NCBI RefSeq assembly: GCF_016894345.1
Contig: NZ_CP069798.1
Coordinates: forward strand, 1,509,385-1,573,384
Length of the DNA stretch: 64,000 nucleotides
Source: Paralysiella testudinis
Lineage (GTDB): Bacteria > Pseudomonadota > Gammaproteobacteria > Burkholderiales > Neisseriaceae
Reading direction: 5' to 3'
Positions 9,195 through 18,475 of the stretch are shown piece by piece (the first letter of the stretch is position 1; every line of letters begins with the position of its first letter). The notes beneath the pieces are model-generated. The model did no database searches. It had not been told where the DNA came from and saw only the letters and a program-made list of their open reading frames with translations. The position numbers and the translations under genes were made by a program.

Positions 9195-9396
9195 TACCAA
9201 TCATAAAAAATAAGATAACAAGGCGGAACTGATTTACTCGGTGCTTCAGCGCCCTAGTAAATCGTTCTCTTTGAGCTGAGCCGAAGACAGTACACCTAGT
9301 ACGGAACAGAGTTTGTTGGCGCTTTAGCGCCGTACAAAGTCGTTCGCTTTGCGCTAAGGCGAGCCAACGCAGTTAGGTTATTTTTTAGGATTGGTA
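9195..9396. mobile_element. TACCAAT-type mini-element, long form
   Basis: About 202 bp between TA-CCAATCATAAAAAATAAG and the complement of its right end GATTGG-TA. The CREE-like core is interrupted by two extra blocks of roughly 50 bases that each fold on themselves (one around GTGCTTCAGCGCC, one around GGCGCTTTAGCGCC). Ends match the IS630-family element at 57.0-58.2 kb. It fills the gap between the two dgkA copies, a 307-base stretch with no gene. Confidence 0.85.
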
Positions 9397-9486
9397 TTAA
9401 GGGTGCGACAATCAGCCGCGCCGATTCCCCTTGGCGTAATCTCCTCTCTGTATCTACAATCCCCTCCATAGAAAGCCCCGTTTATC

Positions 9487-9915
9487 GTGAAGCACAAACC
9501 GCAGCAACCCGAGCAAAAATCCGGCAATTATGCCGCTAGCGTGAAGGGTAAAACCGGCATCCGCCGCATTGTGAATGCCGCCGGTTATTCGTTTGATGGC
9601 TTTAAAGCCGCTTGGAGCGAATCGGCGTTCCGCCAATTGGTGTGGCTCAATGGCACCTTAATTATTCTGGCCTGCTGGCTTGATTTCGGCCCTGCCACCA
9701 AAATGCTGTTAATCATGGCTTCGATGATCAGCCTGATGGTGGAATTGATTAACACCGGCATCGAGGCAGCGGTGGATCATACTTCGCTGGATAAGCACGA
9801 GCTGGCCAAACGCGCCAAAGATGTGGGCTCGGCAGCCCAGTTTTTGGGGCTTACCTTACTGGCGCTGATGTGGCTGATGGCCTTGTGGCGCGATTACGGC
9901 TTAAATTTGTTTTAA
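9487..9915 (+). CDS. dgkA: diacylglycerol kinase, copy 2
   Basis: A 142-residue paralogue of the gene at 8679, beginning with GTG. It lacks most of the long polar N-terminus but keeps the core: KGKTGIRRIVNAAGYS, three hydrophobic helices, the catalytic block VELINTGIEAAVDHTS and LAKRAKDVGSAAQ. The C-terminal helix ends WRDYGLNLF. The DNA of the catalytic block is almost the same in both copies, indicating a duplication, while the first hydrophobic helix has diverged. A mini-element lies between the copies. Confidence 0.92.
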   Translation: MKHKPQQPEQKSGNYAASVKGKTGIRRIVNAAGYSFDGFKAAWSESAFRQLVWLNGTLIILACWLDFGPATKMLLIMASMISLMVELINTGIEAAVDHTSLDKHELAKRAKDVGSAAQFLGLTLLALMWLMALWRDYGLNLF

Positions 9916-9958
9916 AGATTGCCCACTCCTTGGGCAGTCTAACACCTAAGGAAATAAT

Positions 9959-10447
9959 ATGAAAAAATGGGCAATCGGCGCTTTGCTGCTGTCGGCCAGT
10001 AGTCTTTCACTGGCTTGCGGCGCATTGGCAGTAGACAATGCATGGGCGCGCTTCAGTGCACCGGGCATGACCATGAGCGGCGTGTTTATGAATATTGACA
10101 ACGAATCCGGCCATGATGACGTATTGGTGGGCGGCAGCACACCGGTAGCCGATAAAGTGGAATTGCACAACCATGTGAACGACAACGGCGTGATGCGCAT
10201 GCGCGAAGTACCCGGCGGCATTGCCGTGGCCGCAGGTGAAACGGTGAAACTGCAACCGGGCGGCTTGCATATGATGTTGATGGGTTTGAAAAAGCCGCTT
10301 AAAGTGGGCGACACCTTTGCACTAACACTGAAATTCAAACAGGCCAAACCGCAAACGATCACCGTAACCGTGCAAACCGGCGCCGATAAAATGCCCGCCG
10401 CCATGCCGCATCAGCACAATCACAATATGATGCTACAACCCAAGTAG
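9959..10447 (+). CDS. PCu(A)C-type periplasmic copper chaperone
   Basis: A 162-residue exported protein; signal peptide MKKWAIGALLLSASSLSLA, with a Cys just after it (SLACGA) that could make it a lipoprotein. The DUF461/PCuAC core is visible: GVFMNIDNES, ELHNHVNDNGVMRMREV and GGLHMMLMGL, giving the family's His/Met copper ligands, and an additional His/Met-rich tail (PHQHNHNMM). Such proteins deliver copper to cytochrome oxidase assembly. It starts 43 bases after dgkA copy 2 and ends before a shared terminator. Confidence 0.93.
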   Translation: MKKWAIGALLLSASSLSLACGALAVDNAWARFSAPGMTMSGVFMNIDNESGHDDVLVGGSTPVADKVELHNHVNDNGVMRMREVPGGIAVAAGETVKLQPGGLHMMLMGLKKPLKVGDTFALTLKFKQAKPQTITVTVQTGADKMPAAMPHQHNHNMMLQPK

Positions 10448-10466
10448 ATACATGGCTTGCAGCATC

Positions 10467-10513
10467 AAAAACGCTGCCTGAAAACGGATTGATGTTTTCA
10501 GGCAGCGTTTTTT
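10467..10513. terminator. bidirectional DUS-type terminator between convergent genes
   Basis: Long hairpin: AAAAACGCTGCCTGAAAAC paired with GTTTTCAGGCAGCGTTTTTT, A-tract and T-tract on either side. It serves the copper chaperone gene (+) and sodB (-). Confidence 0.85.
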
Positions 10514-10529
10514 TATACTGGTTTAAAGC

Positions 10530-11111
10530 TTAGGCGGCAAAGCGCTTGGCCACTTCGTCCCAGTTTACAATATTCCAGAATCCGCCCAAGTAGTTGGGGC
10601 GGCTGTTGCGGTAGTCGATGTAATAAGCGTGTTCCCACACATCGCAAGTCAGCAGCGGCACTGCATCGGTGGTCAGCGGGGTGGCGGCATTGCTGGTGGA
10701 CACCAAGTCTAAGCTGCCATCGGCTTTTTTTACCAACCAAGCCCAGCCGGAGCCAAAGGTGCCGGCGGCCACTTTGTCAAACTCTGCCTTAAAGGCATCG
10801 AAAGAGCCCCATTTGGCATCGATGGCAGCAGCCAACTCACCGGCGGGCTTGCCTTGGCCGTTGGGGGTGAGGCTGAGCCAGTAGAAAGTGTGGTTCCACG
10901 TTTGCGCCGCATTGTTAAACAAACCGCCGCTGGATTTTTTTACAATCTCTTCCAAATCGGCATTTTCAAATTCGGTGCCTTTAATCAGATTGTTCAGATT
11001 GGTGATGTAGGTTTGATGGTGCTTGCCATAGTGGTATTCCAGCGTTTCTTTGGACAAATGCGGTGCCAAAGCGTCTAAAGCGTAGGGCAGTACGGGTAAT
11101 TTGTGTTCCAT
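10530..11111 (-). CDS. sodB: iron superoxide dismutase
   Basis: A 193-residue Fe/Mn-type superoxide dismutase that converts superoxide to peroxide and oxygen. Metal ligands are visible in order: His in [15 protein letters not shown], His in WNHTFYW, and [13 protein letters not shown] (Asp and His). The start [18 protein letters not shown] is the common FeSOD N-terminus, and [10 protein letters not shown] is present. No signal peptide, so it is cytosolic. Convergent with the copper chaperone gene. Confidence 0.97.
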   Translation of the reverse strand: MEHKLPVLPYALDALAPHLSKETLEYHYGKHHQTYITNLNNLIKGTEFENADLEEIVKKSSGGLFNNAAQTWNHTFYWLSLTPNGQGKPAGELAAAIDAKWGSFDAFKAEFDKVAAGTFGSGWAWLVKKADGSLDLVSTSNAATPLTTDAVPLLTCDVWEHAYYIDYRNSRPNYLGGFWNIVNWDEVAKRFAA

Positions 11112-11317
11112 ATCGCTATCCTTATAAATGGTGTGGTTGTGGTGTGGGTTGTTTCAGGTAGCTTCGATAATATCAAGGCTGCCTGAAACGGGGTCGGTTT
11201 AATTATGCACCGAATCAGTCACATTGTAATACAGGGTAAGATTGTGCCGCAAATCGGCAGCCTGCGGTGTTAAAATTGGTGATTAAAGATGGGGTCTATG
11301 GAAAGCAACGGATACAA

Positions 11318-12718
11318 ATGGATGATTTTGCCTTAAGCGACAGAGCCGATGAAGCCAGCCAGCTGATGGTACCGCCGCACTCAATGGAAGCCGAGCAGTC
11401 TTTGTTGGGCGGCTTGCTGCTGGAAAACAGCGCCTGGGATCGCATTGCCGATGTGGTGAGCGAAGCCGATTTTTACCGCCACGAGCACCGGCTAATTTTC
11501 CGCACCATTGCGCAATTGGTGGAGCTGTCGCGCCCGGCTGATGTGATTACCGTACAGGAAGAATTGCAGCGGCGTGAAGACCTTGAAGCGGCTGGCGGCT
11601 TTGAATACCTGATTAATTTGGCACAAAACACCGCCTCTGCCGCCAATATCCGCCGCTACGCCGAAATTGTGCGCGAGCGCTCGATTATGCGTCAATTGGC
11701 ACAAGTCGGTACGGAAATTGCTAGGAGTGCCTACAACCCGCAAGGCAAAGAAGCGGCGCAATTGCTGGACGAAGCCGAAAACAATGTGTTTCAAATCGCC
11801 GAGTCCACCGCCCGCTCCAAACAAGGCTTTCTGGCCATGCCCGGCTTACTGCAAGAAGTGGTGCAGCGTATTGATGCACTGTATTCGCGCGAAAACAAAG
11901 ACGATGTTACCGGCATTGCCACCGGCTTTTTGGATTTAGACCGCAAAACCTCCGGCCTGCAACCGGGCGACCTGATTATTGTGGCCGGGCGGCCATCCAT
12001 GGGCAAAACCGCATTTTCCATCAATATTGCCGAACATGTGGCCATTGATGGCAAGCTGCCGGTGGCGGTGTTTTCCATGGAAATGGGCGGCGCACAGCTG
12101 GTGATGCGGATGCTGGGTTCAGTAGGGCGCTTGGATCAGCATGTGCTGAAAACCGGCCAATTGCAAGACGAACACTGGGGCAGGCTGAATGAAGCAGTGG
12201 TTAAGCTGTCGGATGCGCCGATGTTTATCGACGAAACGCCGGGGCTTACTGCGCTGGAAGTGCGCGCCCGCGCCCGGCGGCTGGCACGGCAGCAAGGCGG
12301 CAAGCTGGGCTTGATTGTGCTCGACTATTTGCAATTGATGTCCGGCTCCGGCCGCTCCGATAACCGCGCTTCCGAATTGGGTGAAATTTCGCGCTCACTT
12401 AAGGCGCTGGCCAAAGAGCTACAAGTGCCGATTATCGCCTTGTCGCAATTGTCGCGATCGGTAGAGCAGCGCACCGACAAACGGCCGATGATGTCGGACT
12501 TACGCGAATCGGGCGCCATCGAACAAGACGCCGACTTGATTATGTTTATGTACCGCGACGAATACTACAACGCCGAAACCCAATTCAAAGGCTTGGCCGA
12601 GTGCATTATCGGCAAACACCGTAACGGCCCCACAGGTAAAGTATATTTAACTTTCCAAGGCCAATACACCAAATTTGAAAACGCGGTGCTGCCTGAAGGT
12701 GGTTTTGATGACGAATAA
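11318..12718 (+). CDS. dnaB: replicative DNA helicase
   Basis: A 466-residue hexameric 5'-3' helicase of the replication fork. The N-terminal domain (PPHSMEAEQSLLGGLLLENSA) is followed by the RecA-like domain with Walker A GRPSMGKTAFS, Walker B IVLDYLQLM and the arginine-finger region. The start at MDDFALSDRA matches the meningococcal protein as I remember it; a longer in-frame start at 11267 is not needed. It is followed directly by the minor-pilin genes, the same order as in Neisseria. Confidence 0.96.
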   Translation: MDDFALSDRADEASQLMVPPHSMEAEQSLLGGLLLENSAWDRIADVVSEADFYRHEHRLIFRTIAQLVELSRPADVITVQEELQRREDLEAAGGFEYLINLAQNTASAANIRRYAEIVRERSIMRQLAQVGTEIARSAYNPQGKEAAQLLDEAENNVFQIAESTARSKQGFLAMPGLLQEVVQRIDALYSRENKDDVTGIATGFLDLDRKTSGLQPGDLIIVAGRPSMGKTAFSINIAEHVAIDGKLPVAVFSMEMGGAQLVMRMLGSVGRLDQHVLKTGQLQDEHWGRLNEAVVKLSDAPMFIDETPGLTALEVRARARRLARQQGGKLGLIVLDYLQLMSGSGRSDNRASELGEISRSLKALAKELQVPIIALSQLSRSVEQRTDKRPMMSDLRESGAIEQDADLIMFMYRDEYYNAETQFKGLAECIIGKHRNGPTGKVYLTFQGQYTKFENAVLPEGGFDDE

Positions 12719-12831
12719 CGGTGTTATATACTTCTGTAGATAACAACTTTTCAGATGTTAACTATTCGTTTACAATGGTAGCGATAACTTTATCTCTGAC
12801 TTAACGGACATGGCTTTTGCCATGGATGGCT

Positions 12832-13506
12832 ATGAATAAAAACAGCAAACAGCATGGCTTTACCCTGATTGAGCTGATGGTGACCATTGCCATTCTGGCC
12901 ATTATGGCGGCGATTGCTTTGCCGAATATGAGCGAATTTTTAAATACCCGCCGTGTGGCCAACCGCGCTGATCAGGTGGCCAATCTGTTCCGTTTTGCCC
13001 GCACCGAAGCCGCACGGTTGAATTTGCCGGTGGTGGTGTGTTATAGCGATGTAAAAGCCGATGGCAAGGCTGATAATCCATGTACACCGGCATCGGCTAC
13101 CAATGAGCGGGGGATGAGTGCTTTTGCGATTCGGGGTAATTTACCTTACAACACGGGTCGTGATGAGTTGTTGCGCAGTACCGCCATCAATCAGGGCAAT
13201 AAAAATGTGGATGTGGTGTTTAGTCACATTACCTTTGTAGGTACAGTAAATGCGGCAGCGGCCAATAATAATATTCTGGTATTTTACCCAAATGGCACAT
13301 TCGGCTATATGAATAGTAATTCCGGTTCGGTTTACGGTAGTGGTGCTACCGTGGCCAGTGGATTAGTTCGTTTCCAATTTCGTGATGATTTAGCTGCCGA
13401 TGATGCTGCCAAAAACCGCCGGAGTACCACCTTGTTGATTGATGCCGGCGGGCGGGTGAGTGTATGCCCTAAAAGCAATGCGCCGGCAGCTTGTACGGCA
13501 ACTTAA
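12832..13506 (+). CDS. pilH: minor pseudopilin PilH (FimT/GspH type)
   Basis: A 224-residue type IV prepilin. The leader MNKNSKQHG ends at the prepilin peptidase site [19 protein letters not shown], with Glu at +5. A GspH/FimT-like globular domain follows, with cysteines near residues 78, 89 and at the C-terminus. Minor pilins of this set prime assembly of the type IV pilus from the inner membrane. Start placed at 12832; two ATGs 6 and more bases upstream are possible. First gene of a five-gene pilin operon behind dnaB. Identification rests on leader and gene order. Confidence 0.88.
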   Translation: MNKNSKQHGFTLIELMVTIAILAIMAAIALPNMSEFLNTRRVANRADQVANLFRFARTEAARLNLPVVVCYSDVKADGKADNPCTPASATNERGMSAFAIRGNLPYNTGRDELLRSTAINQGNKNVDVVFSHITFVGTVNAAAANNNILVFYPNGTFGYMNSNSGSVYGSGATVASGLVRFQFRDDLAADDAAKNRRSTTLLIDAGGRVSVCPKSNAPAACTAT

Positions 13507-13560
13507 GAAATATAAAATTTAAAAATACAATGTTTGGTGTTGTGGCTAAAAAAGGATTTA

Positions 13561-14184
13561 ATGGTGATTCCCGCAATTCACAACCGCTTTTTAGTATCAA
13601 GTGAGCGACCTTTAAAACAACAAGGTGCTACCTTGATTGAGGCCATGGTGGCGATTTTTGTGCTGGCTTTCGGCGTTTTGGCGCTGATGGTGGCGCAATT
13701 GCGCTCGGTAAGCAGTGTTCAGGAAGCAGAAAATCAGACTTTGGTGGCACAGGCAGCACAAACGCTGATGGAGGGGATGCTGGTTAATCCTACGCTGGAA
13801 GTGAGCGCTTCTGGCGTTACCAGCAGAGATTATGCTGCCTATGCTAAAGGTGATGTATTGACCTATTGTGCTGCCGGTGGCGCAGCTTCCGGCGTGGCGA
13901 ATACTTATCCCGAAAGGACTGCAATTAATAAAAGCACTTTGGCACAACAACAACTTTGCCGATTCAGTAGTGATTTGCAAAATAAATTGCCTAACCGCAC
14001 CAGTTTGGCGGCACAAGTTTGTAAAGGTAACCCGCAAACCGGTGTCTGCAATGCTGCTGCCACCCAATATATTATTAGCGTTTCATGGGGTATGCAGGTA
14101 GGCGATGCCACTGATGCCGCACAGGGTACAACCAATGCTGATGGTACAATGACATATCGTTATGTACTGCCGGTACAAGATTGA
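13561..14184 (+). CDS. pilI: minor pseudopilin PilI (PilV type)
   Basis: A 207-residue prepilin with a long leader (about 22 residues, ending KQQG) and the mature start ATLIEAMVAIFVLAFGVLAL, i.e. Glu at +5 of a hydrophobic helix. PilV/GspI-like proteins form the tip complex with PilH, PilJ and PilK. Start at ATG 13561 follows an AAAGGA Shine-Dalgarno; the upstream TTG at 13534 lacks one. Paired cysteines in the globular half probably form disulfides. Second gene of the operon; codon use is more AT-rich than in flanking genes, which is common in pilin operons. Confidence 0.86.
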   Translation: MVIPAIHNRFLVSSERPLKQQGATLIEAMVAIFVLAFGVLALMVAQLRSVSSVQEAENQTLVAQAAQTLMEGMLVNPTLEVSASGVTSRDYAAYAKGDVLTYCAAGGAASGVANTYPERTAINKSTLAQQQLCRFSSDLQNKLPNRTSLAAQVCKGNPQTGVCNAAATQYIISVSWGMQVGDATDAAQGTTNADGTMTYRYVLPVQD

Positions 14185-14202
14185 TTAAGGGGTTATGTGT
14201 TG

Positions 14203-15351
14203 ATGCAAAATCAATTTCATGTTGATGCTCATCAGTTGGGGCGGCAAAACCAAGCCGGTTTCAGCTTGATTGAATTTTTAGTAGCCAGTGCTATCAGCAT
14301 GATTGTGCTGATTGCTGCCGGTTCCACTTATTTCACTACCCAGCAGCTTAATCGTGTGGCTACCGAGCGTTTGAATGCGCAACAGGATTTGCGCAGTGCG
14401 GCCAATTTGATTGTGCGCGATGCGCGCCAAGCGGGTACTTTTGGCTGCGCCAATCTAACCGACACAAATGTTGCTGGCGTCAGCCCTTATGCGGCAAACC
14501 ATCCCTTGGCTATTCGTGGGGCAGAAAGTGATAATCAGCCCAATAATTTCGGCGTGCATGTGATGACAGGGGCTAATTTTGTAAACAACAGCGGCATAGC
14601 TAATTTTAATCCCGCAGGTAATGCGCTGATTTTTGTTTATGGTGATGGCTTTGCGGCGGTCAATGCCCTGACGCCGAATACACTGGCCGCTTCCGGTACC
14701 ATCAATGCTACCGCAATAGGGTTAAATGTGAATGAAAATGATGCCGTAGGTCAAGTAATGGCCAATGCCAACGCCAGCGATGTGGCACCGTTGGTTTTGT
14801 CCTCCTGCAACCGGGTGCAAATTTTGCAACGCGGTGTCGGTTATACGCGTGCAAATGCAACCAATATCAATCTGAATCCCAGCGTGCTTGTCAGCACCCA
14901 AAGCGGGGTGGTCAATGCATTCCAGCCTGGTCAGTTGGGTGTTAGTAAGCTGGTGGGTTCGGCCTATGTAGTGGGTACTGTCAATGCCACTGGCGCTGTG
15001 CGCGGATTATACCGCTTTAATCTGAATGCCAACGGTACTTGGTCGGCACCGCAGTTGTTGGTGAGTAATGTTGCCAATGCTGATGGCATGGTTATGCAAT
15101 TGGGCTATGTGCAAACCAATAATTGCACACACGGCGCTTCCAGCCCTAATGAACAATTTCAATTTCATAGTAATACGGCCAGAATAGATAAATATGGCAA
15201 ACTTCCTGCCTTGATACGGATTCGTTTGAATGTGGCCTCAGGCGAAAATCGTGCTTCCGGTGTGAATGTAGGCGATATTCGCGAATATGTGATTGATGCG
15301 GCGGTGCGTGGCGGTAATGTGTGTGCCAATCGCAGTATGGGGAGTGTGTAA
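14203..15351 (+). CDS. pilJ: minor pseudopilin PilJ (PilW type)
   Basis: About 382 residues, the largest pilin of the set, as expected for PilJ/PilW. After a leader ending RQNQAG the mature part begins FSLIEFLVASAISMIVLIAAG. The large globular domain is Asn-rich and has Cys pairs (GCANL, SSCN, NNCTHG). An AAGGGG ribosome site at 14187-14192 could serve ATG 14203 or GTG 14197; I prefer ATG. It lies 18 bases beyond pilI and its stop is 2 bases from the pilK start. Confidence 0.85.
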   Translation: MQNQFHVDAHQLGRQNQAGFSLIEFLVASAISMIVLIAAGSTYFTTQQLNRVATERLNAQQDLRSAANLIVRDARQAGTFGCANLTDTNVAGVSPYAANHPLAIRGAESDNQPNNFGVHVMTGANFVNNSGIANFNPAGNALIFVYGDGFAAVNALTPNTLAASGTINATAIGLNVNENDAVGQVMANANASDVAPLVLSSCNRVQILQRGVGYTRANATNINLNPSVLVSTQSGVVNAFQPGQLGVSKLVGSAYVVGTVNATGAVRGLYRFNLNANGTWSAPQLLVSNVANADGMVMQLGYVQTNNCTHGASSPNEQFQFHSNTARIDKYGKLPALIRIRLNVASGENRASGVNVGDIREYVIDAAVRGGNVCANRSMGSV

Positions 15352-15353
15352 TT

Positions 15354-15920
15354 ATGCATTATCCAATAGCGCAGCGTGGCTTTTCTTTATTTATTGTGTT
15401 GATTGTGATGTTGGTGATTGCCTTTATGGTGGTGGCCGGAGTGCAATCCATGAATACGGAAATGCGCATCAGCTCTAACGATGCTGACCGCAAGCTGGCC
15501 ATGTCGGTGGCGGAAACCGCTTTACGTGCTGGCGAAAAAAGCATAGCCACTTATAACAATGCCACCCGTTTTGATGTGAATTGTACTGGTGGACGCTGCA
15601 TTCCGGCTGGCGGTGTTGCGCCAGCACCGAGCGGTGTAAATGTGCCTACCGAATTGTTTGGTATAACGCAGGCTCAACGTTTAGGCAGTTGTACTGGCTG
15701 TGGTACGGCGGCATGGGAGCGTGCCAATATTTTTGAGCGTAATGGTAATGCTGTGGAAGTCTCAGTTGTCGGCGACTATGCCCGCCGCCCGCGTTATATT
15801 GTTGAGTATTTAAATATGAATTCGGCGGGGCAGTATTATTTCCGTGTTACCGCCCGTGCTTGGGGTAAGAATCCGAATACGGTTGTAACAATACAATCTT
15901 ATGTAGAGGCAGTTTACTGA
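15354..15920 (+). CDS. pilK: minor pseudopilin PilK (PilX type)
   Basis: A 188-residue prepilin starting [29 protein letters not shown]. It lacks the +5 Glu (FSLFI), the hallmark of GspK/PilX-type tip pilins, which cap the initiation complex. Then [20 protein letters not shown] follows, a typical PilX region, and two Cys pairs (CTGGRC, CTGC). Start at ATG 15354 is 2 bases behind the pilJ stop, and its stop overlaps the next start. Confidence 0.87.
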   Translation: MHYPIAQRGFSLFIVLIVMLVIAFMVVAGVQSMNTEMRISSNDADRKLAMSVAETALRAGEKSIATYNNATRFDVNCTGGRCIPAGGVAPAPSGVNVPTELFGITQAQRLGSCTGCGTAAWERANIFERNGNAVEVSVVGDYARRPRYIVEYLNMNSAGQYYFRVTARAWGKNPNTVVTIQSYVEAVY

Positions 15921-16426
15921 TGGCTTACTTGACGAAGATCACCCAGCCTATATATCGTTCTGCCTACTATGGCTTTACCCTGATAGAACTGATGATTGTG
16001 GTGGCCATTATCGGCATATTGGCTGCCATTGCTTTGCCTGCATACAGCCATTTTATTGAGCGAGCCGATTTAGCACATGCCCGCACCGGGATGGTGGCAA
16101 TTAATCAGACATTGGTGCGTGAGAAAATCAAGAGGAAGTTGGATGGTGATATTATTGTATCTACCACAACGGCTTCTTTAAATGCTGTGGATGCTGGTGT
16201 GCGGCGAAAATACGATATTGTGGTGCGTTGCGGCGCCGCTGCCAATCCGGGGGCGTGCTCCGGCACTAATTCGGTGGCCACTTATTTTCTATTTGCGGTG
16301 CCCAACAACAGCACTGGTCGCACTAAATCTTTATGGATGAGTAACAGCGGTACCGTCTATGAATGTTCGGTTAAATTAAGTGACTATAAGCCCAGCACCA
16401 ACACTACTAACTGTAAAGTCAAGTAG
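15920..16426 (+). CDS. pilX: type IV pilin-like protein PilX (PilE-like minor pilin)
   Basis: A 168-residue prepilin with an 18-residue leader ending YYG and the classical pilin helix [18 protein letters not shown] with Glu at +5. The C-terminal disulfide region ([13 protein letters not shown] and YECSVKL...NCKVK) resembles meningococcal PilX, a minor pilin linked to aggregation, and PilE. Position behind pilK favours PilX. The ATG overlaps the pilK stop by one base, so the last gene is translationally coupled. A DUS hairpin ends the operon. Confidence 0.82.
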   Translation: MAYLTKITQPIYRSAYYGFTLIELMIVVAIIGILAAIALPAYSHFIERADLAHARTGMVAINQTLVREKIKRKLDGDIIVSTTTASLNAVDAGVRRKYDIVVRCGAAANPGACSGTNSVATYFLFAVPNNSTGRTKSLWMSNSGTVYECSVKLSDYKPSTNTTNCKVK

Positions 16427-16446
16427 TTAAAGATAGATAGATTGCA

Positions 16447-16474
16447 TTCAGGCAGCCTTGTAAGGCTGCCTGAA
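16447..16474 (+). terminator. DUS-pair terminator after the pilin operon
   Basis: TTCAGGCAGCCTT and AAGGCTGCCTGAA with a two-base loop, then ATTATTTT. Confidence 0.75.
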
Positions 16475-16514
16475 TTATTTTCAAGATGCAAAAATAATCA
16501 GTGCAAATCAAATT

Positions 16515-17255
16515 ATGAAGCGAGCTATGAATAATTTTAAAAAACTGGCCATCATCACCGGCCATAGAGTCGGCTTGGGTCAAGCGTTGGCGCGGCATTA
16601 TTTGGCGGCGGGCTGGCAGGTATTGGGTTTGTCGCGACGTTTGTGGGCACCAACACCCGGTTTGCAGCAGGTGGCTTTGGATTTGGCCGACAGCGGCGAG
16701 CTGGCGGCATGGCTGCAAAGCGCTGTTTGGCAGCAGGCTTTAGCAGGAGCAAGCGAGGTGTTGTTGCTGAATAATGCGGCTACGGTAGAACCTAATGCAC
16801 TGGTGGGCAAACAGGATGCGGATGCGATTGTGCGGGCGCTGGCGTTGAATATTGCCGCACCCTTGCTGTTGAGCAATGCGTTGCTGGCCGATGCACCTGT
16901 AGGCTGCCTGAAAACGATTGTGCACATCAGCAGCGGTGCCGGGCGCCATGCTTATGCCGGTTGGGCTGTGTATGGTGCGACTAAGGCGGCGCTGGATCAA
17001 CATGCAGCGGTGCTGGCGGCAGAAAATCACCCCAATTTACGTGTGGGCAGCATTGCGCCGGGTGTGGTGGATACGGATATGCAGGCGGCTATCCGCAGCA
17101 GTGATGTGGCTGTGTTTCCGCTGCGTGGGCGTTTTGATGAATTGCACCGCCAAGATTTGCTGCAAAGCCCGGTGGCCACGGCGGCACAAATGGCGGCCAT
17201 GATTGCGGCAGCCGATTTTGGCCAAACCGTGTGTCGGGATGTGCGTGAGCCATAA
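16515..17255 (+). CDS. short-chain dehydrogenase/reductase
   Basis: A 246-residue classical SDR with a Rossmann fold. Seen: nucleotide loop IITGHRVGLGQALA (TGxxxGxG), LLNNAATVEP (NNAG-like), SSGAGRHAYAG with catalytic Ser, and the YGATKAALD active-site Tyr-Lys pair. The substrate is not readable from sequence; the variant resembles sepiapterin/benzil reductase-like SDRs. A second ATG at 16527 is also a plausible start. Stand-alone gene between the pilin operon and trmA. It uses NAD(P)H in the cytosol by family knowledge. Confidence 0.85.
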   Translation: MKRAMNNFKKLAIITGHRVGLGQALARHYLAAGWQVLGLSRRLWAPTPGLQQVALDLADSGELAAWLQSAVWQQALAGASEVLLLNNAATVEPNALVGKQDADAIVRALALNIAAPLLLSNALLADAPVGCLKTIVHISSGAGRHAYAGWAVYGATKAALDQHAAVLAAENHPNLRVGSIAPGVVDTDMQAAIRSSDVAVFPLRGRFDELHRQDLLQSPVATAAQMAAMIAAADFGQTVCRDVREP

Positions 17256-17316
17256 TTGTGCGTGTGCTGAATACGCTATAATCCGCCTTTCGCCCTTGCT
17301 TGAGAAAGATGCCTGA

Positions 17317-18408
17317 ATGCCCCCTGCCGATTACCGTGCCCAGTTGGCGCAAAAGCAAGCTTATTTGCTGAACTTGTTTTCTGAATTTGCCTTGCCGCCG
17401 CTGGCGGTGTTTGATTCGCCGCCGCAGCATTACCGTATGCGTGCCGAATTCCGCCTGTGGCACGATGGCGGCGATTGCTGCTATGCCATGTTTATGCCCG
17501 GGCAAAAACCTTCTGCGGCCAGCTTAATCCGTTTGCATGACTTTCCGGCGGCGCACGAAAACATCAATGCGCTGATGCCCACATTGCTGGCGGCGCTTAA
17601 AACACAAACGGTGCTGATTCAACGCCTGTATCAGGTGGAATTTCTGACCACGCTGAGCGGACAAACTTTGGTAACGCTGATTTACCATAAGAAGCTCGAT
17701 GATGTTTGGGCGGCGGCAGCAAAAAGCATGGCTACCGCATTGGGCATTGACGTAGTGGGGCGCAGCCGTGGCCAGAAAGTGGTGTTGGGGCGGGATTATG
17801 TGGTGGAAACCTTGTCGGCAAACGGGCGGCAATACCATTACCGCCAAGTTGAAGCCGGTTTTACCCAACCCAATGCGCAGGTGTGTGAAAAAATGCTGGC
17901 TTGGGCTAGCGAAGTAGCCGCGCCTTTGGGCGGCGATTTGCTTGAGCTTTATTGCGGCAATGGTAATTTCACCTTGCCGCTGGCGCAGCATTTCCGCCGT
18001 GTGCTGGCCACTGAATTATCCAAAACATCGGTGGCGGCGGCGCAGTGTAGTATGGCCGCCAACAGCATCGACAATATCGCCATTGCGCGTTTGTCGGCAG
18101 AGGAGTTTACCCAAGCTTGGCGCGGTGAACGCGAATTTGTGCGCTTGCAGCAGCAAGGGGTAGTGTTGGCCGATTATGCCTTTTCCACGGTGTTTGTGGA
18201 CCCGCCGCGGGCGGGGATTGATGGGGCTACGCTGGCGTTATTGCAGCAGTTTGACAACATTATTTATATTTCCTGCAATCCGCACACCCTGCGCGACAAT
18301 GCGGCGCAGCTGGTACAAACCCACGATATCCCCCGCATGGCGCTGTTTGACCAATTTCCGTTTACCGAACATATTGAAGCGGGCATGTATTTTGCCCGGC
18401 GCACATAA
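17317..18408 (+). CDS. trmA: tRNA (uracil-5-)-methyltransferase
   Basis: A 363-residue SAM-dependent enzyme forming ribothymidine at position 54 of tRNAs. Seen: N-terminal MPPADYRAQLAQKQAYL, YRMRAEFRLWHDGG, FTQPNAQVCEKML, SAM site LLELYCGNGNFTLPLA, VFVDPPRAGID and the catalytic Cys in ISCNPHTLRDN, followed by the FPFTEHIEAG end. Length and motifs are those of TrmA rather than the iron-sulfur RlmC/RlmD group. Ends at a strong shared terminator. Confidence 0.96.
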   Translation: MPPADYRAQLAQKQAYLLNLFSEFALPPLAVFDSPPQHYRMRAEFRLWHDGGDCCYAMFMPGQKPSAASLIRLHDFPAAHENINALMPTLLAALKTQTVLIQRLYQVEFLTTLSGQTLVTLIYHKKLDDVWAAAAKSMATALGIDVVGRSRGQKVVLGRDYVVETLSANGRQYHYRQVEAGFTQPNAQVCEKMLAWASEVAAPLGGDLLELYCGNGNFTLPLAQHFRRVLATELSKTSVAAAQCSMAANSIDNIAIARLSAEEFTQAWRGEREFVRLQQQGVVLADYAFSTVFVDPPRAGIDGATLALLQQFDNIIYISCNPHTLRDNAAQLVQTHDIPRMALFDQFPFTEHIEAGMYFARRT

Positions 18409-18410
18409 GC

Positions 18411-18444
18411 AAAACCCCCTGTTGCGGATACAACAGGGGGTTTT
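18411..18444. terminator. bidirectional terminator trmA/lolA
   Basis: AAAACCCCCTGTTG paired with CAACAGGGGGTTTT, 6-base loop, A- and T-tracts on both sides, between convergent genes. Confidence 0.9.
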
Positions 18445-18475
18445 CAGGCAGCCTTGCGCCGATTGGGCGTGTGGT

